Assembly: GCA_917880885.1 (NCBI GenBank)
Contig: OU862907.1
Location: 70,551,072-70,615,071 of the forward strand
Source of the DNA: Limnephilus marmoratus
Taxonomy: Eukaryota; Arthropoda; Insecta; Trichoptera; Limnephilidae
Length of the DNA: 64,000 nucleotides
Direction: 5' to 3'
The notes under the pieces were generated by a model. The model did not search any database. It was not told where the DNA came from and saw only the letters and a list, made by a program, of their open reading frames with translations. Positions 45,330-56,735 of this stretch are shown piece by piece (the stretch's first letter is position 1; each line of letters begins with the position of its first letter). Both the position numbers and the translations under genes were made by a program.

Positions 45330-46015
45330 AGGTACAGTTTGTCAAATAAGACTAGAAAACATTATGAGGACGCCAATGTTGTTCAAATGGCAATACTAAG
45401 AATATAACTCATTGTGAAAATGTAAAGTTGTGAAACTCACATTTTTATGAAAAATTAAAAACTAACATTTTTTTTGCAATAGCCGGCGTTGTCAAAATTA
45501 GATTTTCATGTAAGTATATTACACCTTTGCAATTTTGTGTTAATATAATATAATGAAGAATAATAATATTGTAATAAAATATCAAGCCCAGTTAAGAAAT
45601 TACTCACATTTATTTAATACTAGCGTACCTAGCGTTGCTCTGGCTACAGAACATGTCTCTAATTTTTTATTTGAATATATTTAACTCATTCAGATCTAGG
45701 GTTGGGTAACTAAACTCACCATTGGTGATACTTTCTTTCTACCTACTGTTAAATTCAAATTTATGAAAAATTAAATGAAAGCTAATCACTTTGTAAAACA
45801 CCATTTAATCAAATTTATGTCATTAAGTAGGTACTTTGACAACAGAGCTTCTTCGATTTAATTTTTATTCTTTAAGAAAAAAAGGATTTTTAAAATGTGT
45901 ATAAAGTGTTCTATAGCACTTAAAAATAATATTTGACAGGTAAATTGGTGTTGCCAGCCTACAAATTTTATAGTTCCATTTTTAATATTTTATATTCTTA
46001 TATGACAAACTATAC
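45330..46015 (-). repeat. Old dispersed repeat, inverted copy of 6640-7420
   Basis: Shares 'ggtgttgccagcc', 'acacctttgcaattttgtg', 'tttgtcaaataagac' and 'caaatggcaatacta' in reverse orientation. Diverged, noncoding. Confidence 0.6.
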
Positions 46016-46244
46016 ATTTTTTTTAATCTGACTTGAATTCCTTGTTATGTAACCAAACTTTATGAAATTGACTTGTTCACAAGTTCGAGTAGGTAGGAAC
46101 ACCTGAACGAAGAACGTTAGAACTTGAGAACTTCTGTAAAACCTGTGTATTATGTTAAAGGTTTTTACTGAATTCATAGCATTTTTTTCATTCTCTTAAC
46201 CCGCCCCCGGAAGACAAAATCCTGGGCGCGCCACTGCCCGGCAG

Positions 46245-46600
46245 GCCTTAGCGGGGAATTCCCTTTAGAATCGAACTAACCATCTGGCCGTTTCTCGCAG
46301 CGATAGGCAGAGAGGATAGACCGCCAACAACACCAACTGTCATACAACACTCTCTTTGCTTCATTCACTTTCATACAACCTCTCTTACACACTCTTCCGT
46401 TATTTGGATTATTGACATTACCCAAATTTTGTATTGATTCACTTTTTCGTGCCATGTTTTTCCTATTTCTTCTTAAATGATTTCTCCCTTCATCCTCTTC
46501 ATAGATCCAAACCGTCTAAGCGTCCCTTTCTTTATCTCACTCACCACGCTCACATCTGCCCTGCTTTCTTTTCCTATCTTTAATTTTGTAAGACGGTCAA
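46245..46600 (-). pseudogene. LINE remnant related to 56283-56720
   Basis: On the minus strand 'cctctctgcctatcgctgcgag' followed by 'aaacggccagatggttagtt' matches the 3' end at 56676-56735. Upstream sequence is too decayed to translate. Confidence 0.5.
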
Positions 46601-46689
46601 ATTTGATTTTATCAAACAGACTCACAGACAAATATAGGTATATATAGATTATCTCTCAGAGCTTCAGGCGTCATAAGTATCTCATTTGT

Positions 46690-47530
46690 ACATTATTCAT
46701 TCTCGGTATGTCCAGTTTTCAAGCAGCTCGCGTGCCACCTATATAATGCCAGAGCTCACCAGTATATACAGCATTCAGTCTCGGTAGGTACAGTTTTCAA
46801 GCAGCTCGCGTGCCACCTATATAATGCCAGAGCTCACCAGTATATACAGCATTCAGTCTCGGTAGGTACAGTTTTCAAGCAGCTCGCGTGCCACCTATAT
46901 AATGCCAGAGCTCACCAGTATATATATACAGCATTCAGTCTCGGTAGGTACAGTTTTCAAGCAGCTCGCGTGCCACCTATATAATGCCAGAGCTCACCAG
47001 TATATACAGCATTCAGTCTCGGTAGGTACAGTTTTCAAGCAGCTCGCGTGCCACCTATATAATGCCAGAGCTCACCAGTATATACAGCATTCAGTCTCGG
47101 TAGGTACAGTTTTCAAGCAGCTCGCGTGCCACCTATATAATGCCAGAGCTCACCAGTATATACAGCATTCAGTCTCGGTAGGTACAGTTTTCAAGCAGCT
47201 CGCGTGCCACCTATATAATGCCAGAGCTCACCAGTATATACAGAAACCTTTGCGAGCGTGTTTACAACAACTTACCAAAGATTCGTCGCAATCGGATGAA
47301 TAATTTAGGAAATAATTTCAAAACTATTACCTACTAGCCTACTATTATATTTAGAAACCATCGCGGGCATGCGCACAATAACTCACTACAGTTTCATGGC
47401 AATCGGATGAATGGTTTAGCAACATGACGCCAGAGCTCACTATTGTATATAGATACTATATAGGAACCATCGTGGGCATGCGCACATCAAGTCCCCAAAG
47501 TTTCATAGCAATCGGATGAATGCTCTTTTT
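46690..47530 (-). mobile_element. Helitron remnant with seven 78-bp tandem repeats
   Basis: 46690-47240 contains seven copies of a 78-bp unit (one is 82 bp by an extra TATA) spanning 'gttttcaagcagctcgcgtg' and 'gccagagctcaccagtatat'. Because 78 is divisible by 3 the array is open for 133 codons as 26-residue repeats, which is coincidental. 47240-47520 holds three diverged 'catcg.gggcatgcgcaca' repeats like those at 14800-15090. Confidence 0.8.
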
Positions 47531-47574
47531 TTATATATTTTATTATTATTATTATTGACGAGGGTACCTACCTA

Positions 47575-47795
47575 TAACCAGAGAAAACCAGAAATATGTC
47601 ATTTTTAAATCAGATTTAACACGTATTGACTCTTTTCCATAAAAAATTATAAATCGATTTCGAGAGATTGTTCTTTTATCTAGTAAACGCATGTTTTAAA
47701 TTGTCCAATTTTTTTATTTATTTTTAGTATAATAAGGTCATACTATAGGTCGTTGGCAGATTTGTTAAATTTTCAAAAAAGATTTTGTACAGTAT
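47575..47795 (+). repeat. Dispersed repeat copy
   Basis: Direct copy of 48313-48530 ('agtataataaggtcatac', 'aggtcgttggcagatttgtt', 'tcaaaaaagattttgta'); also related to 2627-2800. Confidence 0.75.
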
Positions 47796-48312
47796 GTGTA
47801 TCCCTTGACTGAAAGAATCCTGAAGAACTTCATACAAAAAGTTGAAATTTTGAAAAAAAAATTTTTTTTCAGCTACTACTGCAACAACGTCGATAAAGTC
47901 ATATTTTTCAATCTTAGCGCTCTAGCTCGCTGAAAACTCACGGACCGCCACTGGTCTCCATGTTTAATCGTAATGAAGCTTCTTTAATAGGTACCTACAC
48001 ATGTAAAAGGAAATATTAGTCAGGCATAATTATTATTAAACTCATTTAGAACTGAAAAACTTCACCAAATGAAACCGCGATAACATATCCTGAAGAAATT
48101 GTGTCCCCCGTCCCCTGTCCCCTCTGCCCTCTGGTTTCCTGTCTGACAACACACCGTTTCTATTTTTGTATTCTAACTGATAAGCTTTCCTTACTTTACT
48201 AACTTTATCCATTTCAAATAATAATATGAATTTTAAATCCGTTTACCATTATTGGCTTGGTACCTACTACTTTTTTAAATATTTTAATTATTACTTTTTT
48301 ATGTGAAGAGGG

Positions 48313-48530
48313 AATAACCAGAGAAAACCGGAAATATGTTATTTTTAAATCAAATTTTAGACCTATTGACTCATTTGCAAAAAAAATTGGTTTCAAAACA
48401 CTGTTTTTTTATCTAGTAAAGACATGTTTTAAATTTTGAGAAAAAATGTTTATTTTTAGTATAATAAGGTTATATCATAGGTCGTTGGCAGATTTGTTAT
48501 ATTTTCAAAAAAGATTTTGTATTATACCAC
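48313..48530 (+). repeat. Dispersed repeat copy, direct repeat of 47575
   Basis: About 740 bp downstream of its partner in the same orientation. 47800-48310 between them shows no gene. Confidence 0.75.
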
Positions 48531-48669
48531 ACCCATTTCAAATCATATAATCATGTAGAAAAATAAATCAATACATTATCTGGGAAACACATGTTTTAGA
48601 ATTTTAATTTAAATAAAATCATTAAAAAAATATATACGTACTCGTACATGTTTTTCTTGACGAAAATTG

Positions 48670-49005
48670 GTTAGTTTGTGTATTTATTTGCGCACTTACA
48701 AACTAATATACCTATTTCAGATTTTTTTAACATTCTTATTTTGCTTATACATATATTATTGAAAAATGATAAATACTTATGATCTAAAAATAATTACAAA
48801 AAGTACATAATATTAATAGTTTTATCATCACGCCTTTCAGCATTTTTGGATGTAGATATAAATTAAAGCAAGTTTGGATTGAAATAAAATTGATATTCAG
48901 TTATAATTTTAAAAAGCTGGTACAAAGAAAAATTAATCTTTCTCATTGGAACCGCCCTGTACGATCGTAAGAACATTCGGCCGCTGGCTGGTTAAACGCC
49001 CTTAA
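48670..49005 (-). repeat. TTAA-bounded repeat, inverted copy of 18229-18577
   Basis: Ends 'gctggctggttaaacgcccTTAA' at 49002-49005. The other boundary has decayed. Confidence 0.6.
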
Positions 49006-50757
49006 TAAAATACATAATTTAGACAATAAATAGGTATTCCCGCGAAGCTGCCACATAGCTGCTTGTCTGCAGGTTCTACCTCAATATACATTAGGGTGGG
49101 CCGATTTTTTTTCTTCCGAATTCTTTTTGGCGCTAGTGATAAAAAGTTGTCTTTGTATCTAAAATTTTAAAATATTTTAGTTAAAAAGAAAATAACAAAA
49201 AATATCCTAAGACTCCGGGGGTCCTTTGAAGTTTGAGAAAATATCGAAATATTTCAATTATTTCAACCTTTGCCCAAAGTATTCTAAAATTGTTTAAAGA
49301 TTTTCATTTATGAGATGTTGTTAAATAGTGTCTATAGTTTCGGTGCATATAACTACTATTTATTATTTTAGTAGTAATGTGGCACTAAAACACGTCCACC
49401 CGCAGTCCCTAAACCCGCCCTGGCTTGAGCTGGCCGCCATATTGGCCGATCCTTAGTCGACCAAGGACCCTTCGTTTCGTGATATTGTTGTGTAGGTAAC
49501 TAAAAATTTGGGAAAAAGGTTTTTTGCCAACCATTTTGAAAGAAAGAATTACAAAAATTATTAAGGCATATCAACATAAGTACGTACATAAGTTTGTTGA
49601 AGTTAGAAAAGGTCGAAAAAATACAGTTTCCTTCCAAAGAAGAGCGTCTCCATTTAAAATCACAAGCTCCCTACGGTTTTATATTTGTTACTGTAAAGAT
49701 AATAAATGCAATTTTATATTGCAAATTATAGACAATGAATGAAAGTTTCCCTTAAAGAAGAAGAGTTTTTGGATGACCAAAGAGGAGAGTGAAAAATATT
49801 CATTGGAAGTGTTGATATACCGACTACGAAACAATTGGAAAAGCCTAGGAAGAGATAATGAAAAGTTCTTACCAAATTAAATGATCAGGTGTGAGAAGAA
49901 AAAGCTTTAGAATTTGTAGACACTTTGGATTATTGTCTATTATTGCATATTTTATTATTATCATTGTCTTCCATGTTAACATCAAAATCATCTTCTCCGG
50001 TCATTAAATCAAGTCGGCTACTTAAGACTAATATCACCGCCTTTCCAACAACCAGCAAAAATCTCCGTCTTTTGCAGTTCTCTCCAAGATCTGTGAATGG
50101 TTCAGAATATCAGTAATCGCTACTGCCGTCTTAAATGATTTGAACGTAATCACGTAGGCTTATACTAATAGACAAAAATAGACTGCGTCGCGGACGTCTG
50201 CGTAGCAGACCTGTACTCATCAAAGCTAAGGGCAAAATGTGGATTATTTTTTGATGGTTGAAAGGACAAGACCTTAGCTAATATAAAAAAAATACGAATA
50301 CTATAAAAGCACAGTATTTGAAGACAACATATCGATAATCGTGGAACCCGGCTCTCATTTCTTGAATAGGTCAGGCACTGCCGTAAACAAAGCCAAACCA
50401 AAAATTGTATATTTTTCTCAGGGGGCATACGTTCCTATGTGGTTTTGATATAAAACTACGTGGGTCGTGCAAAAAGGTGCGAGGCATATTTTTAGCATGA
50501 TTTAATATTTGTTCTATCTTCCGGACGAATTAAAAGCAATAATTAATCCTGAGATACAGCAATGCGCTTACTTCGCTCATCCTGAAAATTAACTCTTGTC
50601 GATGATACCGAAAGCCAGAGAGTTATTCCTGACAGAAAAGCGAACAACATTTAAAGTACCCACATTTAATTTTGATGCATAATCCTTCATTGATATGTTA
50701 TCTTGGCAAGATATGCCAATCACGTATCCTCCCATTTTGAAAGATGTAACGGAAGAA

Positions 50758-52705
50758 TAATTTTTTTTATTTATCTATAATAAAATATATTTACAATGGT
50801 TTTATTTGTATGCCTGTCTCACTAGGGTATACCTGTGTCGAGACAGGCGTACAGGTATATAAATGAATATAGTAGTTACAAGGATATTACAGGTAAAATA
50901 CATATTATGAATAGAATGAAAACAGAAGGGTGATTGGAAGGGTGGTAAATCTTTTAAAGAGATAAATGTTGGAGATGGAGTAATGAAATAAATTCTGCCT
51001 AATCTATTTATAGGTTAAATTTGACAGGATTCCATTATTTTTATTTATTTTATATGGGTTAGGTTGTATGTGAATAGTTATTTCTGTCTATGTGTGATTT
51101 ATTTTACATATATTTGTGATAGTGTGGCGTCCAATACTTATAATCCATTTTTTAATATCTTGTTTGAATTTTGTAAACGAGTTACTTTGTCTGATCATAG
51201 TTGGTAGTGTATTGTATAGTTTGCAAGCTATGTATTTAGAGTGTCTTTGCCCGAAGGTGGTTTTGAAAAAAGGAGTTTGGAGAAGTTCGTTGTTTTTGGC
51301 TCGGGTATTGTGTATTGTTTGTGTAGCTTTGTATGGTGTTTTGTTGTTTTTGTGTAAATTAAGTAATATGGATCTTGAGTAGAGCTGTTTTATGTCCATA
51401 ACGTTGAAGGAATTGAAGATAGTATCAGTGCTGGTAGTAAGCGGCATTTTAAGAATTATTTTTATGATTAGTTTTTGTGCTTTCATGATGGGATCAAGGG
51501 CATTGGAATATGCATTACCCCAGGCTAGAATTCCGTATTCGATGTGAGATTGGCACAATGAGTAATATATTGTTTTTAAAAGTTTTAGGTTAAGGAAATT
51601 GCGTGTTTGTTTGAAAAAGTATATAGATTTTCGGATTTTGTTTGTAGTATTATGTATATGTTGCTTCCAATTCAGGTGTGTATCGAAGGTTACTCCTAAA
51701 TATTTGATAATGTTTACTTGCTCTAGGCATGGGCAGTCACAGTTCCGGTTTAGAGATGAATTTTTACATTTGTGTATTTTTAATGGCGGGGCTAGGTTTG
51801 ACTTTGGGATATTGGTGAGACTAGACAGTAAGTATTTGGTTTTCTGTACATTTAGAGTTAATATGTTCGAGTCAAGCCAGTATTTTACCTGTTGAATTCC
51901 TTCCTCCGCTTTGGAATATGCGGTAAGCCAATCTTTTGCTTGGAAGAGTAGGACAGTGTCATCGGCGAAACTGACAATAGTGGCATCGATATCTAGGTTG
52001 CATAACTCGTTAATATATATTAGGAAGAGCGTTGGACCTATTACACTGCCTTGAGGGACCCCGTAACTAATGGGCAAATTCTGGCTCTTTGTGGTACTGA
52101 GTTTAACGCATTGGGATCTGTCAGATAAGAAGCTGGAGAGGAGGCCTAATTCTTTGTTCCTAATACCTATATTAAACATTTTGCATTTTAATTTGCTGTG
52201 TGAGATTGTATCAAATGCTTTACATAAGTCGAGAAATACCGATAGACATTTAAAGCCCTTGTCCAGGTGGCCAGAAATATGGTCAGTGACCGTGGCTATA
52301 GCATCATTGGTGCTTTTATGTTTTCTGAATCCAAATTGCCGCGGCGATATTAAGTTATTGGTTTCCAGATATTCCATGAGACTGTTATTGACGATCTTTT
52401 CGAATACTTTTGAGAGGGAATTTAGCAACGTAATAGGACGATAATTACTAATATCAAGTTTGGAGCCAGTTTTAAAAATAGGGATAATGAGACCTTGTTT
52501 TAGAATGGTGGGAAATAGCCCTTGGCGGATGCTAATATTAAGTAGATGCGTTAATGGTTGAAGTATACTAGGGGCAATTTTTTTACGAACATTGTTAGAT
52601 ATTTCATCAATGCCGGTTGACGAAGAGTTTTTGAGCGAGTTTATTACTATAGAAACTTCTTTCTCTGTAATCGTTTTAAGAACAAAGCGGGAGAACAAAA
52701 AATTA
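50758..52705 (-). mobile_element. 5'-truncated LINE with 6-bp TSD GAAGAA
   Basis: GAAGAA at 50752-50757 and 52706-52711 flanks it. Joining the flanks through one GAAGAA keeps the host reading frame open (DVTEE then LNLTSEV), which confirms the boundaries. A/T-rich tail on the minus strand at 50758-50775. No endonuclease: the element starts within the region just before the RT. Same clade as the fragment at 4278-5147. Confidence 0.9.
51088..52705 (-). CDS. LINE reverse transcriptase, N-truncated but open
   Basis: About 540 LINE-derived codons without a stop; the open frame continues upstream into the host sequence to 52875, so its apparent Met is not the LINE's. RT motifs in order: KTGSKLDISNYRPITLLN, QFGFRKHKST, FLDLCKAFDTI, GVPQGSVIGPTLFLIYIN, SFADDTVLL (FADD instead of the commoner YADD) and IKYLGVTFD. 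A Cys-rich 'NRNCDCPCLEQ' insert precedes the KYLG motif. The C-terminal domain ends near INHT. Endonuclease and ORF1 are absent, so it could not mobilise itself. 3' UTR is 50776-51087. Confidence 0.85.
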
Positions 52706-53243
52706 GAAGAACTTAATCTAACTTCAGAAGTCAGCTCCATTTTCATCAACTTTGACCGGTTCCCCAGCCTTACACAATCTGTAGAACGTTGTGTAAAGGT
52801 TGTGACTGAAACATCTTTGAAAGTGTGAGGCAAAAAGAACAGGAAAGGCCTTATTACTACAACCATAAACCCCAAGAAAAATATTCCAAAAATTGAAACA
52901 AAACGTGATTTTCAACCGGGAGAATTAATCACATTTAATTTTTCATGATTAATGTAATAATTACAAATGTAATTTTTAATATTGTAACTGCTTTAATAGT
53001 GAATAAATTGTTATTGTGAATTTTGTAATTGTAACTCTTTTATTTCCTTACTACTTGGGATAATTCTCAAAAAAAAATTTTAATCAGTTTTCTATCGCTT
53101 CGGGGAACCTAAAACGATAATATTATTTAACTTTTTTATTTTGTATTAATAAGACAACTTAACCTAAGACAACTTTTTATCACTAGCACTGAAGGAAATA
53201 AGACTTTTTTTCTCCATACAGTTGCGGCCCACACTAATATACA

Positions 53244-53835
53244 CACAAGCGTTCGGCATTCATACTTATTTGCTATTTTAGGTATTTTCAGGCCTAATTT
53301 TCTGTGAGACTGAGAGTGTGTTGTGACTATGTACCAGTGGTTCTTTTAAGTAGGTACTATCTTCCCAGTTATCCTTAATGGTAAGGAACCAGAATATACC
53401 TTTTATTGAGAGCAGGCCCTCAACACAATACAAGAGTTACACATTGTGTCTTTATCTATATATATATATTAGGTGATGTCATTTGTTTTATTAGAGAGGT
53501 TTGCAAATTTTGTAAAAATGAATCACTGTTTCCCTTGGTCATGCCATAACTTCAAAACGACTTTACCTATTTCATTCAACTTTGTTTAAAGTTTTCTAAT
53601 ACTTTGTTGAAGGTTCTTACGGAAAAAAATTAAGACAACTTCGCACGCGGTTGACAGTTCGCGCGTTTGATGAATGTGAATTTAGCAGGCAGCTGTTTTT
53701 TTTTTTGTAACAAAAGAATTGTCTATGGATTTTTCAAAAATTATAGATATTTTAAATAGGTACCTATGTTAGTAACCAAATATGATTGATTGTTCTTATA
53801 AATGAATATTTGTCATATATGAAAAATAAAAATTT
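53244..53835. other. No gene seen
   Basis: AT-rich noncoding sequence. Confidence 0.5.
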
Positions 53836-53839
53836 GATT

Positions 53840-54031
53840 AAAAAAATTGTAATAGGTGGCACGCGTGCTGTTTGAAAACTGAATGTACTGGGACTGAATA
53901 TATGGAAAGCCGAAGGGGGGTTGGCGGGACGGGGGAGTGGGAGGGGAACGGGTACGCAGTGAAAGGACTTGCAGAGCGAAACAATTTATTCCTTTGAATT
54001 TGGCATTGCAACGCATTCGGAAGCCAGCTAG
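53840..54031 (+). mobile_element. 5'-truncated Helitron
   Basis: From 'aataggtggcacgcgtgctg' through a G-rich core (53910-53960) to 'gcattcggaagccagCTAG' before T. The 5' TC end is missing. Confidence 0.7.
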
Positions 54032-54367
54032 TACTTAGGTAGTACAATTCTTGCTTGTATCTCCCCAGCTTCGAATTCCATATCTAAGAATAGATTCTAC
54101 CAATGAACAAATACACTAGTTTGAGTGTGCCATGAGACAAGGCAAATTTTTATTTATAGACATTGTTCGCTAGAGCTGGTTACATATTTTAGTAACTTGC
54201 TTATCCCAACGCATAAGGAGCATACATACATACATACATACATGCAAGCAAATATACATTCATTTATATATTTATAGATAATCTTTCAGAGCTTCACGAG
54301 TCATAAGAATTTTATAAATAATGACTAAAATAAAATGAAACAGATATTTGAGTGATAACCGCAACAA

Positions 54368-54863
54368 GGTATAGGTGTAGGTGTAGGTGTAGGTGTAGGT
54401 GTAGGTGTAGGTGTAGGTGTAGGTGTAGGTGTAGGTGTAGGTGTAGGTGTAGGTGTTGGTGTAGGTGTTGGTGTAGGTGTAGGTGTAGGTGTAGGTGTAG
54501 GTGTAGGTGTAGGTGTAGGTGTAGGTGTAGGTGTAGGTGTAGGTGTAGGTGTAGGTGTAGGTGTAGGTGTAGGTGTAGGTGTAGGTGTAGGTGTAGGTGT
54601 AGGTGTAGGTGTAGGTGTAGGTGTAGGTGTAGGTGTAGGTGTAGGTGTAGGTGTAGGTGTAGGTGTAGGTGTAGGTGTAGGTGTAGGTGTAGGTGTAGGT
54701 GTAGGTGTAGGTGTAGGTGTAGGTGTAGGTGTAGGTGTAGGTGTAGGTGTAGGTGTAGGTGTAGGTATTGGTGTAGGTGTAGGTGTAGGTGTAGGTGTAG
54801 GTGTAGGTGTAGGTGTAGGTGTAGGTGTAGGTGTAGGTGTAGGTGTAGGTGTAGGTGTAGGTG
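54368..54863 (+). repeat. (GTGTAG)n hexanucleotide array, about 495 bp
   Basis: About 82 hexamers with rare variants (GTGTTG at about 54454 and 54466, GTATTG near 54766). It is open in all frames, giving TYTYTY or CRCRCR translations that are not genes. Not the usual insect TTAGG telomere repeat. Upstream 54225-54245 is a short ACAT microsatellite. Confidence 0.97.
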
Positions 54864-55150
54864 CTTCCGATCTCAGGTCGGATCTCTATTGGCTTTATTA
54901 GTTTGGGTTTGAACAAAAAGCGCTGTTGTAATTTGATGATTTGTATTTTTTTAATAATTTGTATAGAAATGTTTTTAATATTGTTTTCATTCGAAGCAAA
55001 ATGTATTAAGATGAATTTATTTGTGAAATTAATCACTATTTAGATTAATCATTACTAAGAATTGGTTTACATTATGAACATCAAAAAATATGTCACAGAT
55101 AAATTTAAGCTTTTTCTACCTTTTGTATGTATTGGAATTACAATAAAATT

Positions 55151-55361
55151 ATTTTCGATATTTGTTTTTGAGGTGTAATGCCGTGTTGCGCTACCTACTT
55201 CTTTAGTCAACGTTTCGGACAGCGCATTGTCCATTATCAGGGAGATGGAGTGTGGAGTGTGGCGTGTGAATGATGGACACTGTCACGCTGTCCAAAACGT
55301 TGGCTAAAGAAGGACGTAGCTCAATACGGCATAACACCCCAAAAACAAATAATGAAAGTAT
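55151..55361. mobile_element. Foldback made of the 12631-14098 arms
   Basis: Arms 55151-55238 and 55265-55361 are inverted copies of each other and of the arms at 12662-12775 and 13990-14098 ('gccgtgttgcgctacct', 'caacgtttcggaca'). Only about 25 bp of spacer. A minimal, MITE-like version of that element. Confidence 0.75.
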
Positions 55362-55489
55362 TTTTGGCCTTGAAAATCTAAAAAATAAAATTATTATTTA
55401 CATAACTACTACAAAAAAAATGTTTATTCACGACTTAACTATGAAGTCATTACATAGTATAAAATGAAGATCATGTGTGCGCATAGATC

Positions 55490-55990
55490 TTTTAAACTGC
55501 GCAACGAATTTTCATGCGGTTTTCACCAATAGATTGAGTGATTCAAGCGGAAGGTTTATATGTATAATAGATGCTTATTATAGTAGAGAAAAGCCGAGAA
55601 AAATTATAGTGGAGAAAGATGTTCCAAAACTGAATGTACCGGGACTTAGTGAATAGAATGCGGGGAGGGGGAGACGACCTCGGGAAGGGGTCTAACGGGA
55701 AGTGAGGGAAGGCGGAGTAGGAACGCGAAAGGGGAATGAGACGCAGGAGAGGAAGGGGAGGCGGAAGATAACGGGACGAATGTGAAAGGACACGCAAATT
55801 AGAAAAAATCTTTATTAAGTGGCATGGAAACGTATACCAAGAACTCGCTTTAATAATATAAATGGAGCGACCGATCGATTTGATTTGTACGCAAATTAAC
55901 AGATGGCGGTATAAGTAAAAGGTTGGGTAACCATCTTGTAGATGGCGTTGTGTTTTGTTAGCCACAGCAACGCGTGACCGGGTCAGCTAG
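55490..55990 (+). mobile_element. Helitron-type element, 3' end defined
   Basis: 'ttttcatgcggttttcacca' (as at 22060) leads to 'aactgaatgtaccgggact', a G-rich stretch (55658-55780) and the end 'acgcgtgaccgggtcagCTAG' before T. An extra 130 bp (about 55850-55970) lies before the tail. 5' end not defined. Confidence 0.65.
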
Positions 55991-56282
55991 TAATATATAA
56001 AACAACTTTAAAAAATACCCATTTATGGTTAATATAATTTTTGACGTTTTCTAAGATCTAACTTTTTTCGTTCTTACAAAATTATTAACAAAATAAATAA
56101 AAAGCGCTTTGTCGCTTACGCCAATATTTGCAAAATCTGCTAATGATGCAATTTTATAAATGTTCACATGTATTTATTTGTTCAGAAAGCCGCTAGCGGG
56201 ATTGCTTTAAATGGATGAATTTTAACATGGAGACATAAAAACTTATTATAGTGCTATACGAGTACCTACTGGTACCTACCCT

Positions 56283-56735
56283 GATGTATGTATGGCAGTG
56301 AGGCATGGAACTGGCAGAGGAAGGATGGAAGTAGACTGAATGCTGTACAAATGAGATCCCTAAGGCGTATGTGTGGTAAAACCAGGCATGATCGTGGGAG
56401 AAATGTGGAGAGCCGCAAAGAATGCAAGGAAGATGTAAGCGTAATGAGTAAGATTAGAGCGAATGAACGTGGAAAGGAGTGTAAGGAGAATATATGACGC
56501 AAATGTAAATGGTAGAAGAAGTCAGGGACGCCCGAGAAAGACATGGCACGACCAAGTGAATCAGATACTTGAGTCGGGCCATGTCAAGAGTCAGAATAAT
56601 AGAAGAGCGTGTATGAGACGATGTATGAATGTGAACGAGGAGAGGAGTGAGTGCCAAGACCGAGTTGTTTGACGGTCCGTCCTCTCTGCCTACTCCTATG
56701 GGGAAACGGCGAGATGGTTAGTTAGTTAGTATATA
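56283..56735 (+). pseudogene. LINE C-terminal fragment, frameshifted
   Basis: Two frames: 56288-56497 (MYGSEAWNWQRKD, LNAVQMRSLRRMCGKTR) and 56463-56672 (NVERSVRRIYDANVNGRRSQ, GRPRKTW, QILESGHVKSQNNRR). The order is that of the RTE-like LINE tail ('LYGSE.W', 'MRMLRRM.G', 'GRPRKRW'). At least one frameshift around 56440-56470 and a deletion. A scrap of the same region is at 63757-63815. Confidence 0.75.

Larger units (their letters stand above)
43923..46236. mobile_element. hAT-like DNA transposon remnant
   Basis: Terminal inverted repeats CAGTGGCGCACCCAGG (43923 on) and CAGTGGCGCGCCCAGG (46236 reading left) match at 18 of the first 20 positions. CAGTGGCG is the common hAT end. No transposase is recognisable between them: open frames at 44004-44316 are short and unfamiliar. 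The interior holds a LINE fragment and an old repeat. The 8-bp target duplication expected for hAT is not visible (ttacggcg versus cccggcag), so either it has decayed or the ends belong to different copies. Confidence 0.6.
49524..52925 (+). pseudogene. Decayed protein gene of the 49091-53237 transposon
   Basis: Pieces in several frames, in order: 49524-49742 (IIKAYQHKYVHKFVEVRKGR); 49742-49790 (KVSLKEEEFLDDQRGE); 50109-50200 (ISVIATAVLNDLNVIT); 50505-50570 (PDELKAIINPEIQQCAYFAH); 50596-50757 (TFKVPTFNFDA ... LSWQDMPITYPPILKDV); after the LINE, 52706-52828 in frame (FPSLTQSVERCVKVVTETSL), stop, then PKIETKRDFQPGEL to 52925. I remember a widespread uncharacterised animal protein family with the pattern 'P(C)HTQAVERCVKLVTEAS' and 'FxHPEN', often multicopy, but cannot name a domain. 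Many frameshifts and stops; dead. Whether it is the transposase is inferred from its being the only gene between the TIRs. Confidence 0.6.
49091..53237 (+). mobile_element. DNA transposon with 6-bp TSD, class unidentified
   Basis: TATACA at 49085-49090 and 53238-53243 flanks TIRs starting TTAGGGTGGGCCG (left) and TTAGTGTGGGCCG (right, minus strand). Inner TIR blocks 'GCTAGTGATAAAAAGTTGTC' are identical on both sides (about 49131-49152 and 53169-53189). Between them lies one decayed plus-strand gene split by a LINE with its own TSD; removing the LINE leaves about 2.2 kb. A 6-bp duplication is unusual: Polintons have it but start differently and are far larger. Confidence 0.8.

Noticed and set aside
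46902..47303. 133-codon protein with 26-residue repeats
   Set aside because: The frame exists because the Helitron-derived unit is 78 bp; no homologous protein feature.
49086..53243. Calling the 6-bp TSD element a Polinton/Maverick
   Set aside because: It is only about 2.2 kb without the LINE, the termini start TTAG rather than AG, and no polymerase, integrase or capsid gene is present.
54862..54880. 'gcttccgatct' resembling a sequencing adapter end
   Set aside because: Only about 10 bases match and it lies in a local palindrome with ggtcggatct; coincidence is more likely, though raw reads would settle it.
54272..55036. 254-codon Thr/Tyr frame and 186-codon Cys/Arg frame
   Set aside because: Pure translations of the GTGTAG hexamer array in different frames.
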